Part shown: piece by piece, positions 24,048 to 32,677 of the stretch
Position numbering within the stretch: position 1 is the stretch's first letter
Layout of the letters: each line of letters begins with the position of its first letter
Source of the DNA: Myxococcus dinghuensis
GTDB taxonomy: Bacteria > Myxococcota > Myxococcia > Myxococcales > Myxococcaceae
NCBI RefSeq assembly: GCF_024198235.1
Contig: NZ_JAKCFB010000005.1
Span: 343,997-407,996, forward strand
Length of the DNA stretch: 64,000 nt
Direction: 5' to 3'
The notes under the pieces: model-generated
The model's input: only the letters and a program-made list of their open reading frames with translations
What the model was told of the DNA's origin: nothing
The model's database searches: none
Position numbers and translations under genes: made by a program

Positions 24048-27000
24048 ATGCGCAAGGCCATCGGGGTGTGCGTCTTCGTCGGAGCGCTCGCGCTCCTGGG
24101 GGTCTGGTTCCTCCGGGACACGGCCTCGCCGCCCGCGCCCGCCGCGCCTGCGCCCGCGCCCGGCGAGCGCGCGACGCGGACCACGCCTCCCGTGCGCGAG
24201 ACCGCGCCCGGTGGAGGCCTCTCCATCCAGGGCACCGTGGTGGACGTGCGGGGACGCCCCGTCGCGGGCGTCCGTGTCTCCGCCTCGTGGCCCGATGCGG
24301 ACGAGACGCTGTCGGAGCTGCCGTGCCCGCCCGACCTCCTGCCACCCTGGGAGCGCCCGGCGAGCGCGCCGAAGCCGGGCTTCACGTTGCTCACCTGCCT
24401 GCCCCGGACCCAGGACACCGTCCTGGAGATGCTCGCCGCGCGCCAGGGCGAGGCGGTGGTGCACGCGGAGGCGACGTCCACGGAGGATGGGACGTTCCTG
24501 CTGGAGGGCCTGCCCGAAGGGCCCCAGATGCTGTGGGCCCTGGGGCAACACGTCGCGGGCGCGCGCCCGGGCATCCCCGCCGGCAGCCGGGGCGTGGAGG
24601 TGGTGCTGGAGGAGGTCCCCGTCGCCAGAGGCGTGGTCCGGGGCGAGGGCAGCCCACTGGCCGACGCGCGCGTGACGTACGTGACGACGGAGCACACCCG
24701 CTTCTTCGACACGCGCACGGACGCCCAGGGCCGCTTCCAACTGGGCCCCCTGCCCCCGGAGCGCTACTACGCCTTCGTCTCCAGCGAGGGCTGGCTCCCG
24801 AGGCTCGTCTCCGTGTCTCGCGGCGGCCCCGAGCTGGAGGTGGCGCTGCGCCGTCCCCACCGGCTCTCCGGGCAGGTCCTCTCCCAGGGCGCGCCGGTGG
24901 CCGGCGTGGAGGTCGTCGCGAGGCGGGACGAGGACGCGCCCGTGGGCACGGAGTTCCCCGCGCTCCGACGCACGTCCGACGCCCGGGGCCGCTTCGCGTT
25001 CGAGCTGGAGCCGGGGCCGTACCGCCTGAGCGCCGAGCGCGACGGCGCCTACGCGCTCACCCACGTGGCGTTGGGTGACGCACCCGCCGACGACGTGGTG
25101 GTGGAGCTGGGCGGCGGGCTGTTCGTCGAGGGCACGGTGTTCGACGCGCGGCGCGTCCCCATCGCCGGCGCGCGGGTGCAGGCGCGCGACGAGGCGCGGG
25201 ACTCGCTCCAGTTGGAGGCGCGCACCACGGCGGATGGGCACTACCGGATGGGCCCCGTGGAGGAAGGCAGCCTCTGGGGCTTCTCGGTCGAGGCGCCCGG
25301 CTTCCTCGACCAGTTGCTCACGCAGGAGCGCAAGCTGGCGCGAGGCATGGGCCCCCAGGACTTCACGCTCCAGCGGGCCGTCTCCGTCGTCGGGCGCGTC
25401 GTGGACACGCGGGGCCAGCCCCTGGAGGGCATCCACCTGCGCATGGACATGGACGACTTCGAGGACATGGCTGGCCATGAGGCGCCGGAGGACGCCTACT
25501 CGAAGGCGGACGGGTCCTTCGTGCTGGATGCGGCGCGGCCCGGTCGCTACACCCTCGTCGTCGACGACGACCGTTTCATCCACGTGTCCCAGGAGGTCGT
25601 CGCGCCCACGGAGCGGCTCGTGGTCCGGCTCGACATGGGAGCGACCGTGGTGGCCTCCGTGGTCGACGACGGAGGCCTCCCGCTCAGCGGCTTCCGGGTG
25701 GAGCTGTGGCCGTTGTCGAAGAAGGAGGACGAGGTGCAGCACCTGGGCGTCAGCGACCCGCGCGGGCGCGCCACGCGTCAGGGCCTCCCGCCGGGTCGGT
25801 ACATGGCGGTGGCGTCGCGGTCCTCGGACGGCGTGGAGCGTGAGGCGACCCACGAGGTGACGGTCGACCGGAGCGCCTCGGTGGACGTCGAGCTGCGGAT
25901 GGCGCCGGAGCTGAGGGTGTCGGGGACCGTCCTGGACCAGGCGGGTCGCCCCGTGACGGACGCCGCGGTCCAGGCCACCCGCGTCCGCGCTCCGAACGAA
26001 CCCTGGGGGGTGCGCATCGTGAGGCCCCACCATGCCCGGGGCCCGGCGCCCGGCGTGCGCACGGACGCGGAGGGGCGCTTCACCCTGCGAGGGCTGACAC
26101 GCGCCGAGCACCAGCTCGACGTCGTCAAGGAGGGCTACTGGTTCCAGCCGGCCCGCTCCCAGGGCATCCAGGTCGTCCAGGAGCGGGCCCGCCTCCAGCC
26201 CACGGGGGACCCGGCTCCCCTCCTGGTGATGGAGCGCCGCTCCCACGCGCGGGGGCGGGTGGTGCGGCCGGATGGAGCGCCCTCGCGCGAGTTCGACATC
26301 AACCGACAGACGCAGCGGTCCGAGGACGGCGCCTTCGTCTTCCCCATCACCGCGGTGGGGACCTCCATGCCGCTGGTGTTCGAGGACGACGGACTCCCGC
26401 CCGTCGCGCGCATGGTGGAGGCGGACCCGACCGGCGCGGACGTCGACCTGGGCGTGATTCGCCTGGGCGCGGGTCGCGCCCTCACCGGCCAGGTCCTGGA
26501 TGGACGGACGGGCGCGCCGGTGGCGTTGGCCGTCGTCTCCGCGCTCGCGCCGGGCATCGACTTCCCGGACGAGCGCCCCCTGGTGCTGTCCGCCACGATG
26601 ACGGATGCGCGGGGCGCGTTCACGCTCACCGACGTGGACGAGGGCACCTTCCCGCTGCTGGTGGAGCAACCGGACCGCTACCTCCCGGCGCGGGTGACGG
26701 TCGAGCCGGGCGCGACGCAGACGCGGGTGTTGCTCGAGCGGGGAGCGACGCTCCAGGTCACCGCGTTGGACCGCGCGAAGCGCCCCGTCACGGGCACGGT
26801 CCGCGTCACACCGCTCGACGCGAAGAGGGGCCAGCTCCGCTACACGGACATCGAGGAGGGACGCGGCGAGGTGCGCGGGCTGGCGGCGGGCACCTACCGG
26901 GTCGGGTTCATCCCCAAGTCCCGAGCCGACGACCGGGAGGCCCTCACCTTCCTCGACCAGACCCTCCGGCTCACGACCTCGGACGTCCTCCCCGTCGCGT

Positions 27001-27329
27001 TCCTGGAAGCGGAGAGCGGCGTCACGGTGAAGCTGCGCTCACCCGCGGCGGGCACCGTCGTCGTGCTCGTCCCCGGAGACGTCGCCGCGCCCCGCGACGC
27101 CGAGGCGCTGCGACGCACGGTGGACCTGTCGCTCAACGCGGAGTCCTCGCCCCTGGCGGAGGAGGTCGTCTTCGAGAACGTGCCCCCGGGCCACTACACC
27201 GTCTTCGGCTGGAAGGTGGTCTTCTTCGACGACAGGTTCCTGCGCGAGGAGCTGGACGTCCCGGCCACGGGCACGGTGCTCCGCGCCATCGCGCCCACGT
27301 GGAGGACCTTCGACGTCGCGTCGCGCTGA
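24048..27329 (+). CDS. Exported carboxypeptidase-regulatory-like/Ig-repeat protein, array copy 1
   Basis: A 1093-residue protein. An N-terminal membrane anchor or signal (5-22) and a Pro/Ala linker precede about ten beta-sandwich repeats, each opening with a G-x-V-x-D-x-x-G-x-P-(V/I)-x-G-(A/V)-x-V motif (QGTVVDVRGRPVAGVRV at 61). Family landmarks are the LSxLPC cysteine (Cys93) paired with a second Cys117, HTRFFDTRTDAQGRFQLGPLPP and a C-terminal GHYTVFGWKVV...REELDVP...PTW block. The repeats belong to the CarboxypepD_reg-like/CNA-B type fold. Function unknown; a periplasmic or surface adhesive or structural role is likely. Its start lies in a strong hairpin. Confidence 0.8.
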   Translation: MRKAIGVCVFVGALALLGVWFLRDTASPPAPAAPAPAPGERATRTTPPVRETAPGGGLSIQGTVVDVRGRPVAGVRVSASWPDADETLSELPCPPDLLPPWERPASAPKPGFTLLTCLPRTQDTVLEMLAARQGEAVVHAEATSTEDGTFLLEGLPEGPQMLWALGQHVAGARPGIPAGSRGVEVVLEEVPVARGVVRGEGSPLADARVTYVTTEHTRFFDTRTDAQGRFQLGPLPPERYYAFVSSEGWLPRLVSVSRGGPELEVALRRPHRLSGQVLSQGAPVAGVEVVARRDEDAPVGTEFPALRRTSDARGRFAFELEPGPYRLSAERDGAYALTHVALGDAPADDVVVELGGGLFVEGTVFDARRVPIAGARVQARDEARDSLQLEARTTADGHYRMGPVEEGSLWGFSVEAPGFLDQLLTQERKLARGMGPQDFTLQRAVSVVGRVVDTRGQPLEGIHLRMDMDDFEDMAGHEAPEDAYSKADGSFVLDAARPGRYTLVVDDDRFIHVSQEVVAPTERLVVRLDMGATVVASVVDDGGLPLSGFRVELWPLSKKEDEVQHLGVSDPRGRATRQGLPPGRYMAVASRSSDGVEREATHEVTVDRSASVDVELRMAPELRVSGTVLDQAGRPVTDAAVQATRVRAPNEPWGVRIVRPHHARGPAPGVRTDAEGRFTLRGLTRAEHQLDVVKEGYWFQPARSQGIQVVQERARLQPTGDPAPLLVMERRSHARGRVVRPDGAPSREFDINRQTQRSEDGAFVFPITAVGTSMPLVFEDDGLPPVARMVEADPTGADVDLGVIRLGAGRALTGQVLDGRTGAPVALAVVSALAPGIDFPDERPLVLSATMTDARGAFTLTDVDEGTFPLLVEQPDRYLPARVTVEPGATQTRVLLERGATLQVTALDRAKRPVTGTVRVTPLDAKRGQLRYTDIEEGRGEVRGLAAGTYRVGFIPKSRADDREALTFLDQTLRLTTSDVLPVAFLEAESGVTVKLRSPAAGTVVVLVPGDVAAPRDAEALRRTVDLSLNAESSPLAEEVVFENVPPGHYTVFGWKVVFFDDRFLREELDVPATGTVLRAIAPTWRTFDVASR

Positions 27330-27411
27330 CGCCCCGTGGGCGGGGGTCGCTGTCACGCAGCGTACAGCGCCCCGCCCCGCGCGCCCGGCCCCGGCTGGAA
27401 AGTCGGGGACG

Positions 27412-27439
27412 CTCCCCGCATCAGGTACCGTGCGGGGAG
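27412..27439 (+). promoter_or_regulatory. Hairpin holding the sbcD ribosome site
   Basis: CTCCCCGCA (27412-27420) and TGCGGGGAG (27431-27439) form a perfect 9-bp inverted repeat with a 10-nt loop. The loop contains GGTACC and most of a TACCGT -10-like element. The right arm is the Shine-Dalgarno GGGGAGG of the ATG at 27443. Confidence 0.45.
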
Positions 27440-27442
27440 GCC

Positions 27443-28696
27443 ATGCACTTCAAGTTCGTCCACGCCGCGGATCTCCACCTGGATACCCCATTCCGCGGCG
27501 TGGCCACGCAGGGGCCGCTGCTCGGGCGCTTCCAGGAGTCCACCTTCCGGGCGTTGTCGCGCATCGTCGACCTGTGCCTGCGCGAGCGCGTCGTCTTCCT
27601 GCTGCTGGCCGGGGACCTGTTCGACGTGAAGGACCGCTCGGTGCGGGCGCGGCTGGCGCTGCGACGCGAGCTGGGGCGGCTGCACGAGGCGGGCATCGAG
27701 ACCTTCATCGTCCACGGGAATCATGATCCGCTGAGCGGCGACTCGGGGGCGCTGGGGCTGCCCGCGTCGGTGAAGGTGTTCGGTCCGGACTGGGAGGAGG
27801 CGGAGGTGCGCCGCGAGGGGCGCCGGCTGTGCCGCGTGCAGGGCATCTCCTATCCCGACGTGGAGGTGCGCGAGGACCTGTCCGCGCGCTTCCAGCGCAC
27901 GAGCGACGACTTCGCCGTGGGCCTGCTGCACGCCAACCTGGGCGGCGCGGAGGGCCACGCCAACTACGCCCCCTGCACCCCCGCGGGCCTGGGCGCGCGC
28001 GGCCTGGACTACTGGGCCCTGGGCCACGTGCACACGCGCAGCGAGCAGTGGCTCCCGGGCGGAGGGCTCGCGGTGTACCCGGGCAATCCCCAGGGCCGCC
28101 ACGTCCTGGAGACGGGGCCGCGCGGCTGCGTGCTGGTGGAGGTACACGATGGCGCCACGCGGCGGCGGTTCGTGCCGGTCGACACCGTGCGCTGGCACAG
28201 GCTGGAGGTGCCGCTGACCGGCGTGGCCACGCTGGACGCGCTGCTGGCGACGACCCGCGAGGCCGTGGACGCCGCGTGCGCCGAGGAGCTGGAGGGCCAC
28301 GCGGCCCGCGTCGTCCTCACCGGGCGGGGGCCGCTGCACCGCGAGCTGGCCCGCCCCGGCGCGCTCGGGCAGTTGGAGACGGAGCTGCGCGAGCACCTGA
28401 CGCGGGGCCATCCCCCCGTGCTGCTGGAGTCGCTGCGGGATGGCAGCCGCCCGGAGCTGGACTGGGACGCGCTGCACGCCGACGGGGGCTTCGCGCACAC
28501 GCTGCTCGACGAGTCGCACGCGATGACCGAGGACCCGGAAGCCCTCGCGAAGCTGTGGGAGCAGGAGGCGCTGGGCAGCCTGGGCCAGCGACTCAAGCGG
28601 CTGGGCGTGGACGTGCTGGAGACGCCGCGCGCGGACTGGGTGTCCCGCGCGGGGATGATGGGGCTGGAGGCGCTGCACGACGAGGAGGGCACATGA
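27443..28696 (+). CDS. SbcD/YhaO-like DNA repair exonuclease subunit
   Basis: A 417-residue metallophosphoesterase of the Mre11/SbcD family. Metal-binding motifs: D10-x-H12 (HAADLHLD), LAGDLFD (55-61), HGNHD (91-95) and the later LLHANLGG and LGHVHTR. The C-terminal part is a YhaO-like capping region. It overlaps the next gene by ATGA, making a standard nuclease-ATPase pair. Likely processes DNA ends or hairpins. It sits inside the repeat-protein array, after copy 1. Confidence 0.9.
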   Translation: MHFKFVHAADLHLDTPFRGVATQGPLLGRFQESTFRALSRIVDLCLRERVVFLLLAGDLFDVKDRSVRARLALRRELGRLHEAGIETFIVHGNHDPLSGDSGALGLPASVKVFGPDWEEAEVRREGRRLCRVQGISYPDVEVREDLSARFQRTSDDFAVGLLHANLGGAEGHANYAPCTPAGLGARGLDYWALGHVHTRSEQWLPGGGLAVYPGNPQGRHVLETGPRGCVLVEVHDGATRRRFVPVDTVRWHRLEVPLTGVATLDALLATTREAVDAACAEELEGHAARVVLTGRGPLHRELARPGALGQLETELREHLTRGHPPVLLESLRDGSRPELDWDALHADGGFAHTLLDESHAMTEDPEALAKLWEQEALGSLGQRLKRLGVDVLETPRADWVSRAGMMGLEALHDEEGT

Positions 28697-31600
28697 AGCC
28701 AGGGCTGCGCATCGACGCGCTGCGGGTGCGGCGCTTCGGGCACTTCTCGGAGTTCTCCCTCCAGCTCGGTCCCGGGCTGCACCTGCTCTACGGCCCCAAC
28801 GAGGCGGGCAAGAGCACGCTGCTGGCCTTCCTGCGCGGCATGCTGTTCGGCTTCGAGCGCCGCGGCCACCCGGAGCGCTACGAGCCCGCGGAGGACATCC
28901 CCTTCGGCGGCGAGCTGCAGGTGTCCACGAGCACCGGACCGCTGTGCATCCGCCGCACGGCGACACCGCGAGGCCGCAGGTCGGAGAGCGTCTCCGTGCT
29001 GGGCCCCGACGGCGAGCCGGTGTCGGAGGAGCGGCTCAAGGACGCGCGCGGGCACGTGTCCCGGGAGCTGTTCTTCGACGTCTTCGCCTTCCGGTTGGAG
29101 GAGCTGGCGGGCTTCGAGCAGCTCACCCGGGAGCAGGGCGCGTCGGAGGCGCTGGTGGCCGCGAGCATGCGCGGCGCGCGCCGGCTCCCGGAGGCGCTCG
29201 CCGCGTTCCGCAAGAGCGCCGAGCAGCTCTTCAAGCCCAACGGGACGAACCCCGAGCTGAACGTGAAGCTGCGCGAGCTGGAGGAGGTGCAGGAGCAGTT
29301 GCGCCAGGAGGGAGACCGGCCCGCGCTGTACTTCGCGAAGAAGGACCGGCTGGAGGCGCTCGGCGTCGAGCACCTGAGGCTGGAGGCGGAGGTCGACGCC
29401 GCGGACCAGGAGGTGGGGCGGCTGGCGCGGCTGGAGGCGGCGCTCGGGGACGTGACGGCGCTGGCGGAGGCTCGCGCGGAGCTGGCGACCCTGCCCACGC
29501 TGGAGACCTTCCCCGAGGGCGGAGAGGCGCGGCTGGACGACACGCTCCACCGCAGCCGTGGCTATCACGCGGAGGCCGCCCGGCTGGCGGAGCGGCTGAA
29601 GACCACCCAGGCGGAGCTGGAGCGGCTGTCCCTGCCCTCGCCGGTGCGTGGACGCGAGGAGGCGCTGCGCCTGGTGGTGGCGGCGTACGCCGAGCGCTCG
29701 GAGCTGCTGCGCGCGCTGCCCGCCCGGCGCGCGACGTTGGAGGCGAAGCGGCGACAGGTGGAGGTCGCGCTCGCGGAGCTGGGGCTGGGCATCGACGGGC
29801 CGGCGCTGCTCGCCCTCGACCTGAGCGCGGGCGCGCGCGCGGGACTGGAGACACTCGCGGCGCGGCTGGACTCCGTGGACGCGAGCCGGCGTGAGGTGAG
29901 CAGCACCCTGACGCGGGCGCGCGTGGAGCGGGAGCGGTTGGATGGCGTGCTGACGCGGATGGACGCGGAGCTGGCGACCCTCCCGGAGGCACGGCCCGCG
30001 CAGGTGCGTCAACAGCAGGCGGGGCTGGCGCGGATGCGCGCGGTGCGCGTGGAGCTGGAGCGGCTGGGCGAGCAGCGCGAGGACGTGCATCGTCAGGTGG
30101 AGGGATTGCGCGCGCCGTCGGAGCCCCCGCCGGTGAGCGCGGTGCTTCCGGTGTGGTGGGTGCCCGTGGCCGCCCTCGTGGCGGTGGTGCTCGCCGTGGC
30201 GGCGTGGTTGCTCGGGGGCGCGGCCGTGGCCGTCCTCGCGCTCGTGGGTGGCCTGCTGCTCACCGGCGTGCTGGAGCTGGCTCGCCGTCGCGTGGAGGCG
30301 GCGCACGAGCAGCAGCACGCGGCGCATGCCTCCCGACAGCAGGGGCGACAGCGGGAGGAGGAGCGCCTGCGCTCGACGCTGATGTCCCTGTCGGCGCGCG
30401 AGGAGATGATGCACCGCGAGCTGTTGGTCTCCGCGTCCGAAGCGGGCATCAGCCCGGCGTCGACGGTCGCGGACATGACGGCCCGGGAGAACGTCCTCGC
30501 GGACGCGCTGGAGAAGGCCGGGCGCCGCGACGCGCTGACGCGGGAGCGGGAGACCCTGCTCACGACCCACGACCTGGCGGTGCGCGAGGAGCGACAGGCG
30601 GCGGAGCACTCGCGTGAGTTCGACGCGCGGCACGCCGTGCTCGTCGAGGAGCTGGCCTCGCACCTGGCGGCGCGCCACTTCCCCGCGTCCCTGCCTGCTC
30701 CGGCGGCGCTGGCCCTGTGGCGGGACGCCGCCGCGCTCCGACAACGCCTGCTCGACGTGGGCACGGATGAGGCCGCCCTGGCCGTGGACGAGGAGACGTG
30801 CTCGACCGTGGTCACACGCCTGCGCGAGGCGGCGACGAGCATCCTGGGCACGGCCCACGCCGAAGACTCCCACGCGCGTCACGGTGAGACGGGTCTCGCG
30901 GCTGCGGAGTCCCTGCCCTCCCTCGCCCCCCACTCACGTCGCGGCAATGCGGGTCTCGCCTCTGCGAAGCCCCTGGATCTCGTCCCCCACTCGCGCAGCG
31001 ACGAGGCGGGCCTCGCATCCACGGAGGCCCTGGCATCCCTGTCGACGGAGGTCCTGGCCGCGCGGGTGAAGGCGGAGCTGGAGGCGGCGCGGGAGCGCGA
31101 AACGGAGCGCCGTGCGCTCGAGGAGCGCCGCCGGGAGCTGCGCGAGGAGAAGGCGCGCCTGGATACGCTGTGTCGCTCGGAGGAGGCCGCGCTCTCCGCG
31201 CTGCTCGCCGAAGGTGGCGGCGGTGACGAGGAGACGTTCCGTCGCCGCGCGGTCCAGGCCCACCGCTACGCGGAGCTGAGCGCCCGGGTGCGCGAGCTGT
31301 CGCTGCGCATCGAGGCCCGGACGGGGCTCCAGGACACGGAGACCCGGGAGGCCTTGCGCGCGCTCGGCGGAGAAGAGGGCCTGCGCGAGGAGCTGGGCCG
31401 GCTGCGCGTGCGCCACGCCGACGCGCAGCGCCAGCTCAAGGACGTCCTCACCGAGCGCGGCGCCACACGCAACCAGTTGGAGCAGTGGGAGAACGACGAC
31501 CTGCTCGTGCGGCTGCGCATCCAGGAGGAGTCGCTGCGCGCGAAGGTGGCGGAGCTGGCCACGCGCTACGCGAAGGACCGGCTGGTGCTCGCGCTGCTGA

Positions 31601-32076
31601 ACCGGGCACGCCGCCGCTTCGAGGAGGAGCAGCAACCGCGCGTGGTGCAGCTCGCGTCGGAGCACTTCGCGCAACTGACGGATGGGCGCTATCGCCGCGT
31701 GTTCATCCCCGCCAGCGACGACCGCGAGCTGCGCGTGAGCGACGGCCAGCGGGACTGGAGCGCGGCCCAGCTCTCCCGAGGCACACGCGAGCAACTGTTC
31801 CTCGCCTTCCGCCTCGCCGTGGTGCGCGACTTCGGAGAGACGCGAGGCGCGCTCCCGCTCATCGTGGACGACGTGCTGGTGAACTTCGACCCCGGACGCG
31901 CGCGCAGCGCCATCCAGCTCCTCGCGCGGCTCTCCGAACAGCAGCAGGTGATTGCCTTCACCTGCCACCCGTGGCTGCGCGAGTCCTTCCTCGAGACGGG
32001 AGCCCAGGTCCACCTGCTGAGCCCCCAGACCGACTCGACGCAACCCGCCACGCCTTCCACGCGTCGCGCGGGATGA
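28693..32076 (+). CDS. SbcC/YhaN-like AAA ATPase with an internal transmembrane segment
   Basis: A 1127-residue SMC/Rad50-like ATPase. Walker A is GPNEAGKST (34-42). Long coiled coils follow. The C-terminal half-domain has the signature LSRGTREQLFLAFRLA and Walker B LPLIVDDVLVNFD. Instead of a CxxC zinc hook, the middle has two hydrophobic stretches (about 483-528: VWWVPVAALVAVVLAVAAWLL and AVLALVGGLLLTGVL), as in YhaN-type homologs. A repetitive insert at about 727-783 is described separately. Partner of the upstream SbcD-like nuclease. The transmembrane hairpin suggests membrane-tethered DNA processing. Confidence 0.88.
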   Translation: MKPGLRIDALRVRRFGHFSEFSLQLGPGLHLLYGPNEAGKSTLLAFLRGMLFGFERRGHPERYEPAEDIPFGGELQVSTSTGPLCIRRTATPRGRRSESVSVLGPDGEPVSEERLKDARGHVSRELFFDVFAFRLEELAGFEQLTREQGASEALVAASMRGARRLPEALAAFRKSAEQLFKPNGTNPELNVKLRELEEVQEQLRQEGDRPALYFAKKDRLEALGVEHLRLEAEVDAADQEVGRLARLEAALGDVTALAEARAELATLPTLETFPEGGEARLDDTLHRSRGYHAEAARLAERLKTTQAELERLSLPSPVRGREEALRLVVAAYAERSELLRALPARRATLEAKRRQVEVALAELGLGIDGPALLALDLSAGARAGLETLAARLDSVDASRREVSSTLTRARVERERLDGVLTRMDAELATLPEARPAQVRQQQAGLARMRAVRVELERLGEQREDVHRQVEGLRAPSEPPPVSAVLPVWWVPVAALVAVVLAVAAWLLGGAAVAVLALVGGLLLTGVLELARRRVEAAHEQQHAAHASRQQGRQREEERLRSTLMSLSAREEMMHRELLVSASEAGISPASTVADMTARENVLADALEKAGRRDALTRERETLLTTHDLAVREERQAAEHSREFDARHAVLVEELASHLAARHFPASLPAPAALALWRDAAALRQRLLDVGTDEAALAVDEETCSTVVTRLREAATSILGTAHAEDSHARHGETGLAAAESLPSLAPHSRRGNAGLASAKPLDLVPHSRSDEAGLASTEALASLSTEVLAARVKAELEAARERETERRALEERRRELREEKARLDTLCRSEEAALSALLAEGGGGDEETFRRRAVQAHRYAELSARVRELSLRIEARTGLQDTETREALRALGGEEGLREELGRLRVRHADAQRQLKDVLTERGATRNQLEQWENDDLLVRLRIQEESLRAKVAELATRYAKDRLVLALLNRARRRFEEEQQPRVVQLASEHFAQLTDGRYRRVFIPASDDRELRVSDGQRDWSAAQLSRGTREQLFLAFRLAVVRDFGETRGALPLIVDDVLVNFDPGRARSAIQLLARLSEQQQVIAFTCHPWLRESFLETGAQVHLLSPQTDSTQPATPSTRRAG
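30871..31041 (+). repeat. Three degenerate 54-60 bp in-frame repeats inside the SbcC-like gene
   Basis: Units begin at 30871, 30931 and 30988 and encode HARHGETGLAAAESLPSLAP, HSRRGNAGLASAKPLDLVP and HSRSDEAGLASTEALASL. They share the core C-A-C-(G/T)-C-(A/G)-C-G and GGGTCTCGC/GGGCCTCGC. They interrupt the coiled coil with His/Ser/Gly/Pro-containing, non-heptad sequence. Confidence 0.7.
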
Positions 32077-32571
32077 CACCACATCCGCTACGTCTCCCCG
32101 GCAGAGCTGCTGCCCCTGGGCGACACCCAGCCCCCCGAGCCCGGGACCTATGTCGTGCGTGTCACCCCGGAAGACGAAGGTTCGACACACCAGCGGTTCG
32201 ACCCTCGACGGGTCGAGATTCCCGCCACGGGCACCGTCACCCTCACCCTCCAGGCCCGGACGGAGGGCACGACGCTGGAGCTGCGCACGAAGGGGCGCTT
32301 CCCGGCGACGACCTTCCTGCTCCCATTCGCCGCACCGCGCGCGCTCGCCCTCCTCGACGATGAGCACGCGCAGGGCTCGGCGCGCTTGAGCCCCGAACAG
32401 CCCGAGCCCGGGAGGCTCGTGTTCCGGAACCTCCCACCAGGCCGGTTCAGCCTGCTCATCATCGAGCCCGACGAGCGGGGCTATCACCTCGAGGAGTTCG
32501 ACCTCCCCGCCGAGGGCACGGTGGTTCGCGAGGTGACGCCCGCGTGGCGTCCGCACACGTTCTCGGACTGA
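32077..32571 (+). pseudogene. Headless C-terminal fragment of an array repeat protein
   Basis: Right after the SbcC-like TGA, and in the same frame, the sequence reads HHIRYVSPAELLPLGD...PGTYVVRVTPEDEG and continues to a stop at 32571. It matches the last 155 or so residues of copy 2 (for example TTFLLPFAAPRALALLDDEH, LLIIEPDERGYHLEEFDLPAEG, VTPAWRPHTFSD against STYLLPLGG, LLIVESGGRGYHVEELDIPAKG, VTPAWRPRVLPD). No start codon or signal peptide heads it; only an internal GTG at 32155 could start translation. Best read as the 3' remnant of a paralog whose 5' part was lost where the sbcDC pair now lies. Confidence 0.75.
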
Positions 32572-32677
32572 GCCCCCTCTCCGACGCACACGCAACCCGG
32601 AACCTTCTTTCCCGGTAGGGTGTCCATGCACGCGGTCGCGGTGGGGCGGGGAGGGTCCACGTCGAGCGGGAGCTGAC

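Noticed and set aside
30871..31041. CRISPR-like repeats
   Set aside because: The units are contiguous without spacers, degenerate, and part of an open reading frame.
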